64,000 bases of DNA from Dugong dugon (lineage: Eukaryota > Chordata > Mammalia > Sirenia > Dugongidae), in NCBI GenBank assembly GCA_030035585.1, contig CM057472.1:87355601-87419600 (forward strand), in the 5' to 3' direction. Made by a program: the position numbers and the translations under genes. This document shows, in pieces, positions 34,427 to 46,714 of the stretch (position 1 is the stretch's first letter; each line of letters begins with the position of its first letter). Below the pieces are notes generated by a model that was not told where the DNA came from, ran no database searches, and saw only the letters and a program-made list of their open reading frames with translations.

Positions 34427-35399
34427 ATTTCCTATCCCTTTTTTTCTTTTTTTATTTCTTCCCATACAAAAATTTATACATACATTGTTATGTGACCCTA
34501 ATTGCTCTCCCCATACTGTGACAGCACACTCCTCCTTTCCACCCCTGATTCCCCATGTCCATTCAGCCAGCTCCTAACCCTCTCTGCCTTCCCATCCCAC
34601 CTCCGGACTGAAGCTGCCTGTTTAGTCTCTTGTATCTGCTTGAGCTATGAGGCACACTCCTCAGGAATATCACTTTATGTCCCACAGTCCAGACCAATCC
34701 CTGTCTGAAGAGTTGGCCTCAGAAATTGTTTTAGTTCTGGGCTGATAGAGAATCCAGGGGCCATGCTTTCCGGGGTACCTCCAGTCTCAGTCAGACCATT
34801 AAATCTGGTCTTCCTACTAGAATTTGAGTTTGGCACCCCACCTTTCTCCTGCTCCATCCGGGACTCTTTGTTGTGTCCCTGTCAGGGCAGTCATTGGTGG
34901 TAGCCAGGTGCCATCTAGTTCTTCTGGTCTCAGGCTGATGAAGTCTCTGGTTTATGTGGCCCTTTCTGTCTCTTGGGCTACTGCTTTCCTTGCGTCTTTG
35001 GTGTTCTTCATTCTCCTTTACTCCAGGTGGTTGGGACCAACTGATGCATCTTAGATGGCCGCTTGCAAGCTTTTAAGACCCCAGACACCACTCACGAAAG
35101 TAGGATGCAGAACATTTTCTTAATAAGCTTTGTTGTGCCAGTTGACCTAGATGTTCCCTGAAAGCATGGTCCCTAGACCCCTACTTGTGCTACTCTGTCC
35201 CTCCAAGTATTTGATTGTATTCAGGAAACTTCTTAGCTTTGATTTAGTCCAGTTGTGCTGACTTCCCCTGTCGTGATTGCTGTCCTTCCCTTCACCTAAG
35301 ATAATTCTTATCTACTATCTAGTTTGGAAATAACCCTCCCCCTCCCTCTCCACCTTCCTAACTATCAAAGAATATTTTCTTCTGTGTTTAAACCTTTTC

Positions 35400-38300
35400 T
35401 TGAGCTCTTATAATAGTGGTCTTATACAATACTTGTTCTTCTGTGACTCACTAAATTCACTCAGCATAATGACCTCCAGCTTCCTCCATGTTATGAGATG
35501 TTTAACGGTTTCATCATTGTTCTTTATCGTTGTGTACTCTTCCGTCGTGTGAATATACCATAATTTGTTTATCCATTCCTCCGTTGATGGGCATCTAGGT
35601 TGTTTCCATCTTTTTGCTATTATGAACAGTGCTTCAGTGAACGTGGGTGTTCATTTATCAATTCGTGTGACAGCTCTTACTTCTCTAGGATATATTCCAA
35701 GGAGTGGGATAGCTGGATCGTATGGTACTTCTATTTCTAGTTTTTCAAGGAAGTGCCAAGTCGATTTCCAAAGTGATTGTATCATTTTGCATTCCCCCCA
35801 GCAGTGTGTAAGTGTTCCAGTCTCTCCACAACCTCTCCAGCATTTATTATTTTGTGTTTTTTGGATTAATGCTAGCCTTGTTGGCGTGAGATGATATCTC
35901 ATTGTACTTTCGATCTGCATTTCTCTAATGGCTAACGATCATGAGCATTTCTTCATGTGTCTGTTACCTGCCTGAATATCTTCTTCGGTGAAGTGCCTAT
36001 TCATATCCTTTGCCCATTTTTTAATTGAGTTATTTGTCTTTTTGTTGTTGACATTTTGCGGTATCTTGTAGATTTTAGAGATTAGATGCTGATTGGATTT
36101 TTCGTAGCCAAAATTTTTTCCCAGTCTGTAGGTTGTCTTTTTACTCTTTTGGGTGAAGTCTTTTGATGAGCGTAAGTGTTTGATTTTTAGGAACTCCTAG
36201 TTATCTAGTCTCTCTTCTGGTGCTTGTGCATTGTTACTTATGGTTCATATTGTGTTTATGCCATGTTTTAGGTCTGCTAGTGTTATCCCTATTTTTTCTC
36301 CCATGATCTTGGTCGTTTTTGGTTTTATATTTAATTCTTTGATCCATTTTGAGTTAGTTTTTGTGCATGGTATGAGGTATGGGTTTTGTTTCAGGTTTTG
36401 CAGGTGGATATCCAGTTATGCCAGCACCATTTGTTAAAGAGACTGTCTTTTCCCCAATTAATGGATTTGGGCCTTTGTCTAATATGAGCTGCTCATAGGT
36501 GATTGAATTTATGTCTGGATTCTCAATTCTGTTCCATTGGTCTATATATCTGTTCTTGTACCAGTAGGAGGCTGTTATGACTACCGTTGCGGTATAGTAG
36601 GTTCTAAAATCAGGTAGTGTGAGGCCTCCCACTCTGTTCTTCTTCTTGAGTAATGCTTTACTTATTCGGGGCCTCTTCCCTTTCCATATGAAGTCGGTGA
36701 TTTGTTTCTCCATCTCATTAAAAAATGCCAGTGGAATTTGGATTGGGATTGCCTTGTATCTGTAGATCACTTTGGGTAGAATTGACATTTTCACAATGTG
36801 GAGTCTACCTATCCATGAGCAAAGTATGGTTTTCCACTTATGCAGATCTCTTTTGGTTTCTTGCAGTAGTGTCTTGTAGTTTTCATTGTATAGATCTTTT
36901 GCATCTCTGGTTAGAATTTATTCCTAAGTATTTTACCTTCTTGGGGGCTATTGTAAATGGTATTGATTTGGTGATTTCCTCTTCGAGGTTCTCTTTGTTG
37001 GTGTAAAGGAATCCATCTGATTTTTGTATGTTTATCTTGTATCCTGAAACTTTGCTGAAATCTTCTATTAGTTCCAGTAGTTTTCTTGTGGATTCTTTGG
37101 AGTTTTCTGTAAGATCATATCATCTGCAAATAGAGATATGTTGACTTCTTCCCCACCAATTTGTATCTCCTTTATTTCTTTTTCTAGCCTAATTGCTCTG
37201 GCTAGAACCTCCAGCCCAATGTTAAATAAGAGTGGTGATAAAGGGCATCCCTGTTTGGTTCCCATTCTCAAGGGGAATGCTTTCAAAGTCTCTCCATTTA
37301 GAATGATGTTGGCTGTTGCCCTTAATTATATTGTGGAACTTCCCTTCTATTCCTATTTTGTTGAGAATTTTTATCATGAATCAGTGTTGGACTTTGTCAA
37401 ATGCCTTTTCTGCATCAATTGATAAGATCATGTGATTCTTGTCTTTTGTTTTATTTATGTGATGGATTACACTGATTGTTTTTCTAATGTTGAACCATCC
37501 CTGCATACCTGGTATAAATCGCACTTGATCATGGTGAATTATTTTTTTGATATATTGCTGAATTCTATTGGTTAGAATTTTGTTGAGGATTTTTTGGTCA
37601 ATGTTCATGAAGGATATTGGTCTGTAATTTTCTTTTTTTGTGGTGTCTTTACCTGGTTTTGGCATCAGGGTTATGCTTGCTTCATAGAATGTGTTTGGGA
37701 GTATTCCATCCTTTTCTATGCTCTGAAATACCTTTAGTAGTAGTGGTGTTAACTCTTTTCTGAAAGTTTGGTAGAACTCTCCAGTGAAGCCATCCGGGCC
37801 AGGGCTTTTTTTGTGTTGTTGTTGGGAGTTTTTAAATTACCTTTTCAATCTCTTCTTTCATTATGGGTTTATTTAGTTGTTTTACCACTGTTTGTGTTAG
37901 TTTAGGTAGGTAGTGAGTTTCTAGAGATTTGTCCATTTCCTTTAGGTTTTCAAATTTGTTAGAGTACAGTTTTTCATAGTATTCCGTTATGATTCTTTTA
38001 ATTTCAGTTGGGTCTCTTGTGATATCACCCATCTCATTTCTTATATGGGTTATCTGCATCCTCTCCTGTTTTTCTTTTGTCAGTTTGGCTAATGGTTTAT
38101 CAATTTTGTTGATCTTTTCAAAGAACCAGCTTTTGGTCTTGTTCACTCTTTCAATTGTTTTTCTATTCTCTATTTCGTTTAATTCTGGTCGAATTCTTAT
38201 TATTTCCTTTCTTCTGGCGCCTGAGGGCTTCTTTTGCTGCTCTCTTTCTACTTGTTCCAGTTGTAGGGTTAATGCTTTGATCATGGCCCTTTCTTCTTTA

Positions 38301-39214
38301 TGGATGTGTGCATTTATTAGTATAAACTGACCTCTAGCGCTGCTTTTGCTTGTCCCAAAGGTTCTGGTAGGATGTGTTTTCATTCTCATTTGATTCTATG
38401 AATTTCTTTATTCCATCTTTAATTTCTTCTATAACCCAGTAGTTTTTGAGCAAGGTGTTGTTCAGTTTCCATGTGTTTGATTTTTTTCCTTGCTTTTTCT
38501 GTTGTTGATTTCTACTTTTATGGCTTTATGGTCAGAAAAGATGCTTTGTAATATTTCAATGCTTTGGATTTTGTTAAGGCTTGCTTTATGGCCTAATATG
38601 TGGTCTATTCTGGAGAATATTCCATGTGCGTTGGAAAAGAAAGTATACTTGGCTGGTGTTGGGTGAAGTATTCGCTATATGTCTATGAGATCAAGTTGGT
38701 TGATTGTAGCATTCAGCTCTTCCATGTCTTTGTTGAGCTTCTTTCTGAATGTTCTGTCCTTTACCGAGTGTTGGTTTGTTGAAGTCTCCTACTACTATTG
38801 TGAAGCTGTCTATCTCTCTTTTCAGTGTTCTTAGAGTTTGTTTTATGTATTTTGGAGCCCTGTCGTTGGGTGCATAAATATTTATTATAGTTATGTCCTC
38901 CTGGTGTATTGACCCTTTAATCGTTATATAGTGTCCTTCCTTATCCTTTGTGGCGAATTTTACTTTGGAGTCTATTTTGTCAGAGATTAATATTTCCACT
39001 CCTGCTCTTTTCTGAGTGTTGTTTGCTTGATATATTTTTTCCATCCTTTGAGTTTGTTTGTTTTTGTCTTTAAGTCTAAGGTGTGTCTCTTGTAGGCAGC
39101 ATATAGACGGATTGTGTTTTTTATCCAACCTGCCACTCTCTGTCTCTTTATTGGTACATTTACTCCATTTACATTCAGCATAATTATTGATAGGTATGAG
39201 TTTAATGCCATCAT
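35400..39214 (-). pseudogene. L1 ORF2p (endonuclease-reverse transcriptase), inactivated
   Basis: Read from 39214 downward. The endonuclease start 'SYLSIIMLNVNGVNVPIKR' is followed by a frameshift, then 'SICCLQETHLRLKDKN', 'NIYAPNDRAPKY' and 'IVVGDFNKPT'. The reverse transcriptase has '[20 protein letters not shown]', '[14 protein letters not shown]', '[15 protein letters not shown]' and the catalytic FADD (37113-37130 codes FADDMI). The C-terminal cysteine knuckle is near '[18 protein letters not shown]'. At least five frame changes separate these blocks (open pieces 38691-39242, 37832-38389, 37381-37665, 37068-37286, 36354-36794, 35651-35920). Confidence 0.93.
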
Positions 39215-39789
39215 TTTGGTGTCTTTTTTGTGTGTTGTTCACAGTTTCTTTGTTCCGCTTAATTTTCTGTGCTGAGTCATTTTTCTTTATGTATTTTCAT
39301 CTTTTTCATTGTTGTTGATTTTGTGTTTACCGAATCTTTATATTTTCTCTTTTTTTATTTTTACTTGTAGGATTCTTAGTTTCCTTTGTGGTTACCTTAA
39401 TATTTACCCCTATTTTTCTAAGTTTATACCAGTATTTTATTTCTTTATATCGCCTTGACTTCCTCTCTATATGAAAAATCTGTGTCTACGTTTTTTAAGT
39501 CCCTCTTTTTTGTTTTAATGTTGTCATCTTTTACATATTGACATCTGTTTCCATATTTTCGGTGTTTTAGCTTTGATTTACTTTTGTGACTTCCCTATCT
39601 GGGTTGATATCTGGTTGCTCTGTCCTGTGTTCTAGTCTTGGGTTGTTATCTGATGTTACTGATTTTCTAATCAGAGGACTCCCTTTAGTATTTCTTGTAA
39701 TTTTGGTTTTGTTTTTGCAAATTCCCTAAACTTCTATTTATCTGGAAATGCCCTAATTTTGCCAATATATTTGAGAGACAGTTTTGCTG

Positions 39790-40560
39790 GATATATAATT
39801 CTTGGCTGGCAGTTTGTTTTCCTTCAAGGCTTTATATATGTCATCCCATTGCTTTCTTTCCTACGTGGTTTCTGCTGAGTAGTCGAGCTTATTCTTATTG
39901 ACTCACCTTTGTAGTTGACTTTTCGTTTATCCCTAGCCACTCTTAAAATTCTCTCTTTATCTTTGGTTTTGGCAAGTTTGAGTATAATATGTCTTGGCGA
40001 CTTTCTTTTGGGATCTACCTTAAGTGGGGTCTGATGAGCATCTTGGATAGATATTTTGTCATCTTTCATGGTATCAGGGAAGTTTTCTGCCAACAAATCT
40101 TCAGTAATTCTCTCTGTATTTTCTGTTATCCCACCCATTCTGGTACTCCAATCACTCGTAGGTTATTCCCTTGATAGAGTTCCACACAATTCTTAGGGTT
40201 TCTTCATTTTTTAAATCCTTTTATCTGATTTTTCCTAAAATAAGTTGGTGTCAAATACTTTATTTTCAGTCTCACTAATTCTGACTTCCATTGCCTCAAT
40301 TCTGCTCCTCTGACTTTCTATTGAGTTGTCTAATTCTGAAATTTTATTATTAATCTTCTGGATTTCTGATTGCTGTTTCTCTATGGATTCTTGCAGCCTG
40401 TTAAATTTGTCATTATGCTTTTCTCTAATCTTTTTAATTTCCTCTATTGCGTGTTCTGCATTTTGCTTAATTTCCTGAAGAATTCTGTATATTAATCTTT
40501 TGTATTCTGCCTCCGGTAATTCCAAGAAATTTTCCTCCTCTGGAAAATTTCTAGATTATT
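39790..40560 (-). pseudogene. L1 ORF1p (RNA-binding chaperone), inactivated
   Basis: The coiled-coil part (40235-40525) is rich in K, E, I and Q with heptad spacing ('SEIQKINNKISELDNSIESQ'). The C-terminal domain (39824-40138) reads 'RHIILKLAKTKDKERILRVA', a standard L1 ORF1p signature. Both parts are in one frame but separated by stops between about 40139 and 40234. ORF1p normally trimerises and coats L1 RNA. Confidence 0.9.
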
Positions 40561-42010
40561 TATTTTGGGAGCTTGCTGAAGCCATCATGGATTGCCTCTG
40601 TATGTGATTTGATATTGAATGTTGTCTCTGAGCCATCAATAATTTATTATATTTATTTATTTAATGTTTGCTTACTGTGTCCTAGCTTCTTGTTTTGTTT
40701 TGATAGGCCCAAATAGGCTGCTTGTGTGAGCTAGTTTGATTATTGGCACCTTTGAAGCTCTAATGTGCTGTCACCAGGTGGTTAGTTCTGTTACTAGGTA
40801 TGTGAGCTCAGGAGTCTGCCCACTTCTCCTGTATGGATTCAGCTCAGGTGCCCAGGTAGCTGGCCATCAAGTGTGTGGTGTAGGCTCTCACTTACAGTCC
40901 TAGACATGCATGGGTGATTTGTGTAGGCACAGGCATCTGGCTGCAGCAGGGGGACACACTCTGAGCAAGGCAGGAGGCTAACGGCCATCCCCTAGTGTCC
41001 AGGAGGAGGGCATGTCCCTGTTCCCTAGAGCGTGTAGGTGGGTGGCTTTTGCAGCCAGACCATGAGCAACTAATGCTGTTGGCCATAAGGACTGGGGAGC
41101 ACCTCTTATTCATGGGTCCCTCTCGCAGGTGGCTAGGTGGCATGGGTGGAGCCACTAGTCCTCAGGCCCCTGATGTGGGTAGGTAAAGACCCGGCTTAAT
41201 GGGCAGAGCAGTGTCAAATGTCAAGAACCTACCACTTCAGAGCTGAAACAGTTGAAGTCAGGGTTCTGGTATATACCCTGTTGTACTGCAGTAGTTAGGG
41301 CCTACGCTGTTAAGATGGGCCCACACAAGTCTATGCAGGGGGAAAGGCACTCAAAGTCCATGGATCCCTTATGCCTGTGCCTAGGCAAAGGAGCTGTGCC
41401 TACCCTAGGTTCCTGGCTTGTGGGAGCCGGTAGTTTATTTTTTCCCGTTTGTTAATTTGTTCACTCTCCAAGGCAGGGAGAATGGCTCCAGGCATGTGAC
41501 GGATCCTACTTCTGGCCCAGGGGACTTAGCAATTGCTGAAGCTGGTCCGGGAGCCAGTGCAAAGCAGGGAGAGGGGAGGTAAATGGGAGAAGGGTTTTTC
41601 CCTAAGGAAAATGTTTTTGATCCACACGGTAAGCCTTACGTAAGTACTTGTCTTTCATGGAGGACTGCTTCTCACTGGTTTTGGGTTGCCATGTACAGTC
41701 TCTGGTGCTGGGTCTCTCCCAGTGTGCAAAACACGCCTCCCAAGGACAGGTGCTGCCTGCCTCACTGCTCACCCCCTAGCTGATCAGGCCTGAAGGGCTC
41801 GCTCTAGCAGGGTCAGGTCTGGCAACTCCTCGCTGCTTCCAAACCGTCTCTCCCTCCCCCTGCCACTCAGTCTGGTTCCTCAACTCTGCCTTTGATATTC
41901 GTGGCTCCCAGATTGCCATATATAATCGAATCACTTGTTTTCTTGGGTCTTTTTTGTAAGAGGGTCCACTGGAAGCATCTGATTACTCCGCCATCTTGGC
42001 CCTGCCTCCC
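40561..42010 (-). promoter_or_regulatory. L1 5' UTR / internal promoter region
   Basis: About 1.45 kb between the L1 start and ORF1, higher in GC than the surroundings, as in other mammalian L1 5' UTRs that carry an internal RNA polymerase II promoter. Open frames across it in several directions have no protein resemblance. Confidence 0.7.
41988..41999 (-). promoter_or_regulatory. YY1-like motif at the L1 start
   Basis: Minus strand 'ccaagatggcgg' lies about 11 bases inside the L1 5' end. In human L1 a YY1 site (core AAGATGGCGG) at the same place sets accurate transcription start. The motif is intact here. Confidence 0.7.
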
Positions 42011-42021
42011 ATTTCTTATCC

Positions 42022-44609
42022 GTTGACTACATCTTGAGCAAGTTCCACAATTTCTCATTTATTTCACTTATTAAAGGTTAATCCAATGCCGTTTAAGGTT
42101 TTAATCTCTTATTTGATTTAAAGCTCACCTCTCACCCTTCATAGACTAAACTTGTGAGTCAAGAAACTGCTTGACTTCAGGGCTGAGCTCCTGTGGTATC
42201 TGGAGTACTTGGAAACAGGGAAGGGGTCTAGGGTAGGGGGCAACATTTTCTTAGGTTTCATACTGCCAGTGGAAGGTGTTCCCAGACTCACATGGCTTCA
42301 GTCTGCTCCATCTACTGTTGATATGATGTTTTCTGCCATGGTGGGGTATGCTTTTCAAGAGAAACGGAGTCAGTTTGTTGTGGCCCCTCTTCCTTTGAGA
42401 GCTCCCTCAGAGGGGGCAGCCTAGTCAACTTTCAGCCCTGCCACAGCCCCCTAGCACCCTTCTCATGGTTGGCTACATCTAGTTGCTTGATCCAGTGACT
42501 GCCGAAGAAATTTTCTTCTCCTTTGGCCTCTACACTCCTTCCAGTGTAGGTCCCCTTGGGAACCTTCAGGGTCTGTGAGGAATTGGAATGGGGTTACCCC
42601 CATTCTGTCACCCACAACCATGACCTCTTCAAGTCTGCTGACTCAGGCTACTCCAGTTTGCCCATATGTTCCAAGATCTCTAGACCAGAAACAGGCACCA
42701 TATACCTCCATATTCCACAGGACAAATGCCAAGCTCTTTAAGAAGTCTCTTACGATGGTCTGTACCATGAGTAGCAATGGGATGGGCCTGCCATTCACTA
42801 GCCCAGTGAGCATTTAGTCAGGGAATAAGATGAAAGACACTCCCTCCATGAGTGATTGGACTACCCCCACTCCTTACTAAAGCCATAAATCTCACCATAA
42901 AAAGCTGTATTTCCATAAAGAAAACAACTCCTTTTCACCCTTCTCCAATCCTGTTTTGATAACGACTTGTGTTAGGCAGTAGTTGGGTAGATTTCACCAT
43001 CTCCTAGCAAGTCCTGGCTCTGGGAGGTGTCTAATTCTAATTAATGGCAATTTATTATGGGGTCTATGTAGAATATCTGAGTCTTGGTCATAATTCTCAG
43101 ATAGCCAAAGAGTTTTCACTTAATATCCTGCCAATTTATTTTTTGTTGTACATCTCTCACCACCCCCACACTAGCTAAAGAAAGGAAACAAAAAGAGATG
43201 TAATACATTCTTGTATTTCCTGTTCCCTGATATACAACGTGGCAGTCTACTTTCTGAGCGGCTGTTTTAAAGGTTTGAGTATGCTAGATACTCGAAAGGT
43301 ATCAGCATAAAAATGAGAAGGAGGGCTGGCAAATTGCATTCCAATCTTCACAAGGCCTGTGAGTGATTTAGGTTGTTTTACTTTTAGTGACATCTCATGG
43401 AGGCTTTGATGTGCAATTTTGTATACTGTCAGGTGACCAGGTTCATGAAGTGAACAGGATCATAGAGATGGCATTCTATAGTCAACCTTCTGCTCCCATA
43501 AAAGGGAGGAGAATTGGAAAATTAAAGAAATGCCACGAGGTGGAAGATCTTACAGAATCTTTGATGAAGCTCTTGCTTCGCCACATTTCCCAACTTGAAG
43601 TCAAGTTTTCAAGATAGTCTACATTCACTGTACAGATCCAGCCTTTTTCTTATCAGGTGGACATAGGAGCTCTGCTAACTTGGCATATTTGGGGATTGAG
43701 GCACGCATTTCTGATTTCTCTCGTCAATCTACTGCAGAGAAGCACACACTCTATCTAAAGAGCTGCAGAGCTGAGCCTCAGTGTTCAAGAGAATAAACCC
43801 TTGGCTAAGATTCATCTTTTTTCATTTGAATAGCAACCATTAGCAAACAAGAATACTCTGAGCGTTTTAACTTCAGATTTCTCTACACAGAGCCTTTAAG
43901 TGTTTTACAATCAGCTGGCTCAGTAGAGCATACTGGAAAGCTCTGGGTCATTTCTGGATCTCGTAGGTTGTTTTTTAAATGAGGAAATAGCCCAACAAAC
44001 TGAGATAATATTCCCATAAGCTGTGAAAGTCGTCCAAAAATCAATTGTTAAGCCACCAATAGAGTTTAAACTCAGGAAAGCTGTAAAATCAGGCAAATTT
44101 CTAGTCAAACACAATGTGTGCCCGGAGGTGCATTGGGCCATGGAGAACATTTATTTTGTACTTCTGGTATGCACAGTACTATAGGAAATAAACAAAAGGC
44201 TCTGTTTTAGACCCGTAAAAATACAGTTATCAGAGAGCGATTCAAAACCCATACATACACAGGAAGATGATTTACACATGCACAAAGCTGGGAAAATGAA
44301 ATAACATGCAAACTTAATAGTCAAATGTGATGGTTCAGTTCTCTTATTTCTGATCTGGACCATTGCTTCTGGCAAGCTCTCCACAGGTGAATACTGGTCG
44401 CCCCCTCTGAAAGGCACATGCTGGTCATAACTGAGGAAGGAGCTTGGTGCAGTCGAAAGAGGTGATGTCTTAAACTGACCTCCAGTCTTCAGATATCCTC
44501 ACTGAAGGGAATGTGCCAATGAGATGAATCTTGGCTTCCACCTGGAACCTTCTCTATATCCTAAGTACTAGGCTGTGCCTCATAAAAGCCTTTCAACAGG
44601 GGCAATAGA
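42022..44609. other. Unassigned DNA, longest repeat-free stretch
   Basis: About 2.6 kb without a recognised repeat. Open frames at 42556-42741, 42575-42817 and 43387-43617 are short and unfamiliar. It is a reasonable place to look for conserved non-coding sequence or an uncatalogued old element. Confidence 0.4.
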
Positions 44610-44800
44610 GCATCACTGTTACCAGCAAAAATGCTTTCATTTACTAGCTGTGTGACCTTGAGTAAGTTATACAATACACTCCATAAATCTCAGTTTCCTC
44701 ATTTCTGAAAAGGTAGTCCCTACTTTGTGAGTTGCTGGGAGGATTAATGAGATGATTACATTGCATAAAGCTCTTTGTAGTGTTTTGTTTATATAGTGAG
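44610..44800 (-). repeat. MIR SINE, left half split by LTR
   Basis: Antisense MIR: 'actagctgtgtgaccttgag', 'ctcagtttcctcatttctga', then 'tatagtgag' just before the LTR. The end 'gggtattcaataagtgatc' resumes beyond it at 45246-45265. Confidence 0.8.
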
Positions 44801-45245
44801 TGTATTGGTTTCCTAAGACTGCCCTAACAAAGTATCAGAAACTAGATGGCTTAAAACAACGGAAATATATTCTCTCACTGTTCTGGAGACTTGAAGTCTG
44901 AAATCAAGGTGTCTTCAGGGGCATGCTCCCTCTGAAGGCTCTAAGGAGAAATCCCTCCTTGTCTCTTCCTTGCTTCTGGTGGTTGTTGGTGATCCTTACT
45001 GTTCCTTGACTTCTGGATGTATCACTCCGTCTTCACATGGCTCTCTTCCTTCTGTGTCTACCTCTACTGTGTCACTGTGTCTTCTCTTCTTCTAATAACA
45101 CTAATTCTATTGGATTTAGGGCCCCCTCTAATCCAGTATGATCTCATCTTAACTATACCTGCAAAGATTGTATTTCCAAATAAGGTCACATCATGAGGTT
45201 TCAGGTCGACATGCATTTTGGGGCAACACTATTCAACCCAGTACA
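44801..45245 (-). mobile_element. MaLR-type solitary LTR inside a MIR
   Basis: Starts TG ('tgtattggtttcctaagact') and ends CA ('cccagtaca'). Middle landmarks: 'ggcttaaaacaacggaaata', 'attctctcactgttctggag', 'tatttccaaataaggtcaca'. MIR sequence on either side shows that the LTR landed in an existing MIR. Confidence 0.85.
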
Positions 45246-45600
45246 GAGGGTATTCAATAAGTGATCAAAATTATAATTATTACAATTGCTGTAATTTCCA
45301 TTTTATTACTGAGAAAACTCAGGCTCAAAAGATTAAGTAACCTTCCAAGATTTACTTTACTTCCCCTTACCTGTTGCTATTGAGTCAACTCATAGCAACC
45401 CTATAGGACAGAGTAGAACTGCCCCATACAGTTTCCCAGGCTGTAAATCTTTATGGAAGCAGACTGCCACATCTTTCTCCTGCAGATTGGCTGGTGGATT
45501 CGAACCACTGACCTTTCACATTATTAAGTAGAAAAGTTGGATTTTGAACCTTGCTCTTTCTGACTTCCAAATTGAATCCTTGTTCTAATATGTACTTACC
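45246..45600 (+). repeat. MIR remnants, split by a SINE
   Basis: 45246-45268 completes the antisense MIR. Then a sense MIR core follows ('ttactgagaaaactcaggct', 'gattaagtaaccttccaaga') up to about 45360 and seems to resume after the SINE at about 45521 ('ttggattttgaacc'). Confidence 0.65.
45365..45520 (-). mobile_element. AfroSINE
   Basis: Antisense copy: 'actcatagcaaccctatagg', 'actgccccatacagtttccc', B-box complement 'ggattcgaaccactgacc'. The tRNA-like 5' head is missing at the right end. Confidence 0.88.
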
Positions 45601-46039
45601 TGCATTCATTGCAAACATACTTTGTGAGCACTACGTGCCAAGAACTCTATTTGATGCTGGCCAACAAGATAGACTCAGTCCCTTTCCCCATGGAACCCAC
45701 ATTCCAGCTGCTTCTATAAATGCTTCTGTTCATGCCACACAGTCCCTGGCATCAGGACTGTTATTACGGAGTCCCTGCCGTGCTTCAGGCCACCCTGTAA
45801 CATGGAATGGGGTAGACATTTCAGGGAAGAAGATTTCCTAAAAGCACAAATGACCAGATGCCTTTCCTGGGACCTGAAAGAACAGTGACAGTGGCAACCA
45901 TAGCAGCCAAATGGAGTGCTGGGGAGGGCTAGGGGAGGGAGGGGGGAGAGAGGAGAGTGAATGGGGACTACAGCCAAGATAGCACTGGCAACTTCAGCAG
46001 ATATTACAAGTATGCGTGGTTACACAGTATGGGGTGAAG
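45601..46039. other. Unassigned DNA with a G-rich patch
   Basis: Contains the G4-like motif at 45921-45955. A short 'gagcactacgtgccaagaac' stretch resembles the start of the old unnamed repeat family. Confidence 0.4.
45921..45955 (+). other. G-quadruplex-forming motif
   Basis: Five G runs (4, 3, 4, 3 and 6 G) are separated by loops of one to three bases, which satisfies the usual G3+N1-7 rule with short, stable loops. Confidence 0.7.
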
Positions 46040-46245
46040 AGTTTGGGCTCGTGAGCACAGCCTCTAGGTTAGTATCTTACCTCTCTCTGTAGCTTACAGA
46101 TTGCATACTCTTGTGTAGGTTACTTAAACTCTCTATGCCTCAGTTTCCTGATCAGCAAGATCTGGATTGTAGTTATACTTATTTCATAGGAACTTCATAG
46201 GCAGGATTGCCTGGTGCACAGAGGGTGTTCAATGAATGTTAACTA
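46040..46245 (-). repeat. MIR SINE, antisense
   Basis: 'tgtgtaggttacttaaactc', 'tgcctcagtttcctgatcag' and 'gtgttcaatgaatgttaact' follow antisense MIR order. Confidence 0.85.
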
Positions 46246-46335
46246 TTATTACTTTATGTCTGGCACTGTATCATCTTATTTAATTCTCATATCATGCCTG
46301 GGATATAGATGTTATTAATATTTCCACTGAGCAGA
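46246..46335 (+). repeat. MIR SINE fragment, sense
   Basis: 'tctggcactgtatcatctta' and 'tttaattctcatatcatgcc' follow sense MIR order, placed head to head with the previous antisense MIR. Confidence 0.65.
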
Positions 46336-46714
46336 CGAAGAAGCTGAAGCCCAAGCTGACACCTTAATAGTACTGACTTTCCAAAGTGTGCTTTATGCCA
46401 CTCTGTTGAACTGCCTCCCCAGTGGGTGTAAGTGCCTCGGCTCAGTGTTTTTACAAGACAAAAATATGAATTGTAGACAGTCTTTAAGTCCAAGAGTTTT
46501 TGTTCTAGAAGGGAAAACAACCATAATATAAGTCAGAGTTTTAAATGTTCTAAAAGAGGTGTAAATTGAGTGCCTTGAGGTGGTGGGGAAGTTGACTGGT
46601 TAAACATCTAGTTTTTGCAGAGAGATTAGGGAGAGGATTAAAGAAGTTGGCATCTGAAGTGGGGGTAGATGGCAGATAGTTAATGGTTTTTAAATTTAGT
46701 TAGACGTGGGGTAT
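46336..46714. other. Unassigned DNA
   Basis: Nothing recognised. Confidence 0.4.

Larger units (their letters stand above)
34427..42021 (-). mobile_element. Full-length L1 LINE, antisense, with candidate target duplication
   Basis: About 7.57 kb. In its own direction it starts at about 42010 with 'gggaggcagggccaagatgg', a classical full-length L1 start. It has a long 5' UTR (to about 40560), ORF1, ORF2, a 3' UTR (about 35400 down to 34440) and an A-rich tail seen as T-rich bases at 34439-34457. The flanks 'atttcctatcc' (34427-34437) and 'atttcttatcc' (42011-42021) match at 10 of 11 and are a plausible target duplication. Both ORFs are broken, so it is not mobile now. Confidence 0.95.

Noticed and set aside
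34359..35054. Plus-strand frames over the L1 3' UTR
   Set aside because: Antisense to the L1 3' UTR. The same frames recur at 59177-59359 in the second L1, which shows repeat origin and not a gene.
36725..38330. Plus-strand frames at 36725-37006, 37138-37422 and 37989-38330
   Set aside because: They are antisense shadows of the L1 ORF2 coding region on the minus strand.
40561..42010. GC-rich block resembling a CpG island or gene promoter
   Set aside because: It is the 5' UTR of the full-length L1, ending exactly at the L1 start.
43387..43617. Possible exon after a pyrimidine-rich 'tttacttttag'
   Set aside because: The acceptor-like site and charged peptide are suggestive, but no protein family is recognised, the frame starts at GTG, and no partner exon is visible.
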